In this document: in pieces, positions 63,571-64,000 of the stretch
Layout of the letters: each line of letters begins with the position of its first letter
How positions within the stretch are numbered: position 1 is the first letter of the stretch
Assembly (NCBI RefSeq): GCF_003337235.1
Contig: NZ_QPJC01000001.1
Location: 524,353 to 588,352, forward strand
Direction: 5' to 3'
Source of the DNA: Halopolyspora algeriensis
GTDB taxonomy: Bacteria > Actinomycetota > Actinomycetes > Mycobacteriales > Pseudonocardiaceae
Length of the DNA stretch: 64,000 nucleotides
Position numbers and translations under genes: made by a program
Notes under the pieces: model-generated
What the model saw: the letters and a program-made list of their open reading frames with translations, nothing else
The model's database searches: none
What the model was told of the DNA's origin: nothing

Positions 63571-64000
63571 GTGTCCGAGCACCAAGCCGATCTCGAGCGA
63601 GTTTGGGACGAGGTGGTGCACGAGCTGTCCTCGGGCACGCTCTCGCCCCAGCAGCGCGCGTGGATGCGTGTCACACGCCCGATCGGACTGCTGGACGGCA
63701 CCGCCCTGCTGGCCGCCCCGAGCGACTTCGCCAAGGAAGCGATCGAGCGTGCCCTGCGAGATCCGATCACCGAGGCGCTCTCGCGCAGGCTGGGCCGCTC
63801 CGTTTCTCTGGCCGTCAAGGTGGACACCACCGTTCCGGCACCGACCCGACCGGTCACCCAGCAGCCCTCCGCCCCCGAATCCCAGGACCATCGGGATCCG
63901 TCCGCCGGAGTGAGTGAGTCCGAGTACACCTGGCCCGCCTATGAGGAGTCCGTCCACGGGGACTCGCACCATCCCCCGGGCCCGCAGTCGGGCGTGCGCT
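63571..64000 (+). CDS. dnaA: Chromosomal replication initiator DnaA, N-terminal part
   Basis: The first 143 codons are visible, running off the right edge. VWDEVVHELSSGTLSPQQRAWMRVTRPIGLLDGTALLAAPSDFAKEAIER is DnaA domain I, followed by LGRSVSLAVKVDTTV and the start of the variable domain II linker. GTG at 63571 follows GGGGAGGGGAG. The ATPase and DNA-binding domains lie outside the window. Place beside rpmH is the standard bacterial origin order. Confidence 0.95.
   Translation, partial: MSEHQADLERVWDEVVHELSSGTLSPQQRAWMRVTRPIGLLDGTALLAAPSDFAKEAIERALRDPITEALSRRLGRSVSLAVKVDTTVPAPTRPVTQQPSAPESQDHRDPSAGVSESEYTWPAYEESVHGDSHHPPGPQSGVR

Overview
The window is high-GC actinobacterial chromosome next to the replication origin. 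The right half keeps the gene order known from mycobacteria and other Corynebacteriales/Pseudonocardiales: tRNA nucleotidyltransferase, NUDIX, DUF6049-like protein, MurJ, SigM, anti-SigM, TrxB, TrxA, CwlM, GNAT, (aminotransferase, D-Ala ligase), ParB, ParA, RsmG, Jag, YidC, YidD, RnpA, RpmH, then the first 143 codons of DnaA at the right edge. Long G+C-rich genes, GTG/TTG starts, a mycoredoxin, FabG4/HtdX-type lipid genes and many likely leaderless genes fit an actinomycete. My best guess is Pseudonocardiales (Saccharopolyspora/Actinopolyspora-like), but the genus is inference. I saw no rRNA, tRNA, insertion sequence, prophage or CRISPR array.

Layout. 1-3200: a partial acidic protein, a GroES-like protein, a thioredoxin/NHL protein and a 40-residue membrane peptide, all on the minus strand. 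3.7-7.5 kb: a thiolase diverging from a FabG4/MaoC pair (fatty acid metabolism), with a palindromic operator candidate between them. 7.7-11.1 kb: purS-purQ-purL, translationally coupled. 11.4-24 kb: three GGDEF proteins (one also EAL) interspersed with a GT87 membrane mannosyltransferase, two secreted-type proteins of unknown function, an AI-2E-family permease and a NarL-type two-component system. 24.1-31 kb: enzyme I of the PTS, a gene-poor kilobase, a mycoredoxin plus MMPL transporter diverging from a TetR regulator, and a proline/glutamate repeat protein. 31.2-36.6 kb: an acyl-CoA dehydrogenase/oxidase and leuS, the latter with a possible attenuator leader. 36.6-39.5 kb: a small accessory insertion carrying a HEPN/Abi-like fragment coupled to a fused HTH-methylase-specificity protein, a candidate defence module without a restriction subunit. 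39.6 kb to the end: the conserved origin-proximal block.

How the parts fit. The right-hand block links envelope synthesis (MurJ, a MurJ-partner pseudokinase, CwlM, D-Ala ligase), redox control (SigM, thioredoxin system behind a SigR/SigH-type promoter), membrane insertion (YidC/YidD/Jag) and chromosome segregation (ParAB with four full parS sites, two of them inside the parA and parB reading frames and one overlapping the start of rsmG). Large perfect or near-perfect hairpins stand between several operons and look like terminators or dispersed intergenic repeats.

Limits: all family assignments come from reading translated sequence and remembered family motifs. No database search was run, start sites are judged by Shine-Dalgarno or -10 spacing, and regulatory sites are pattern-based.
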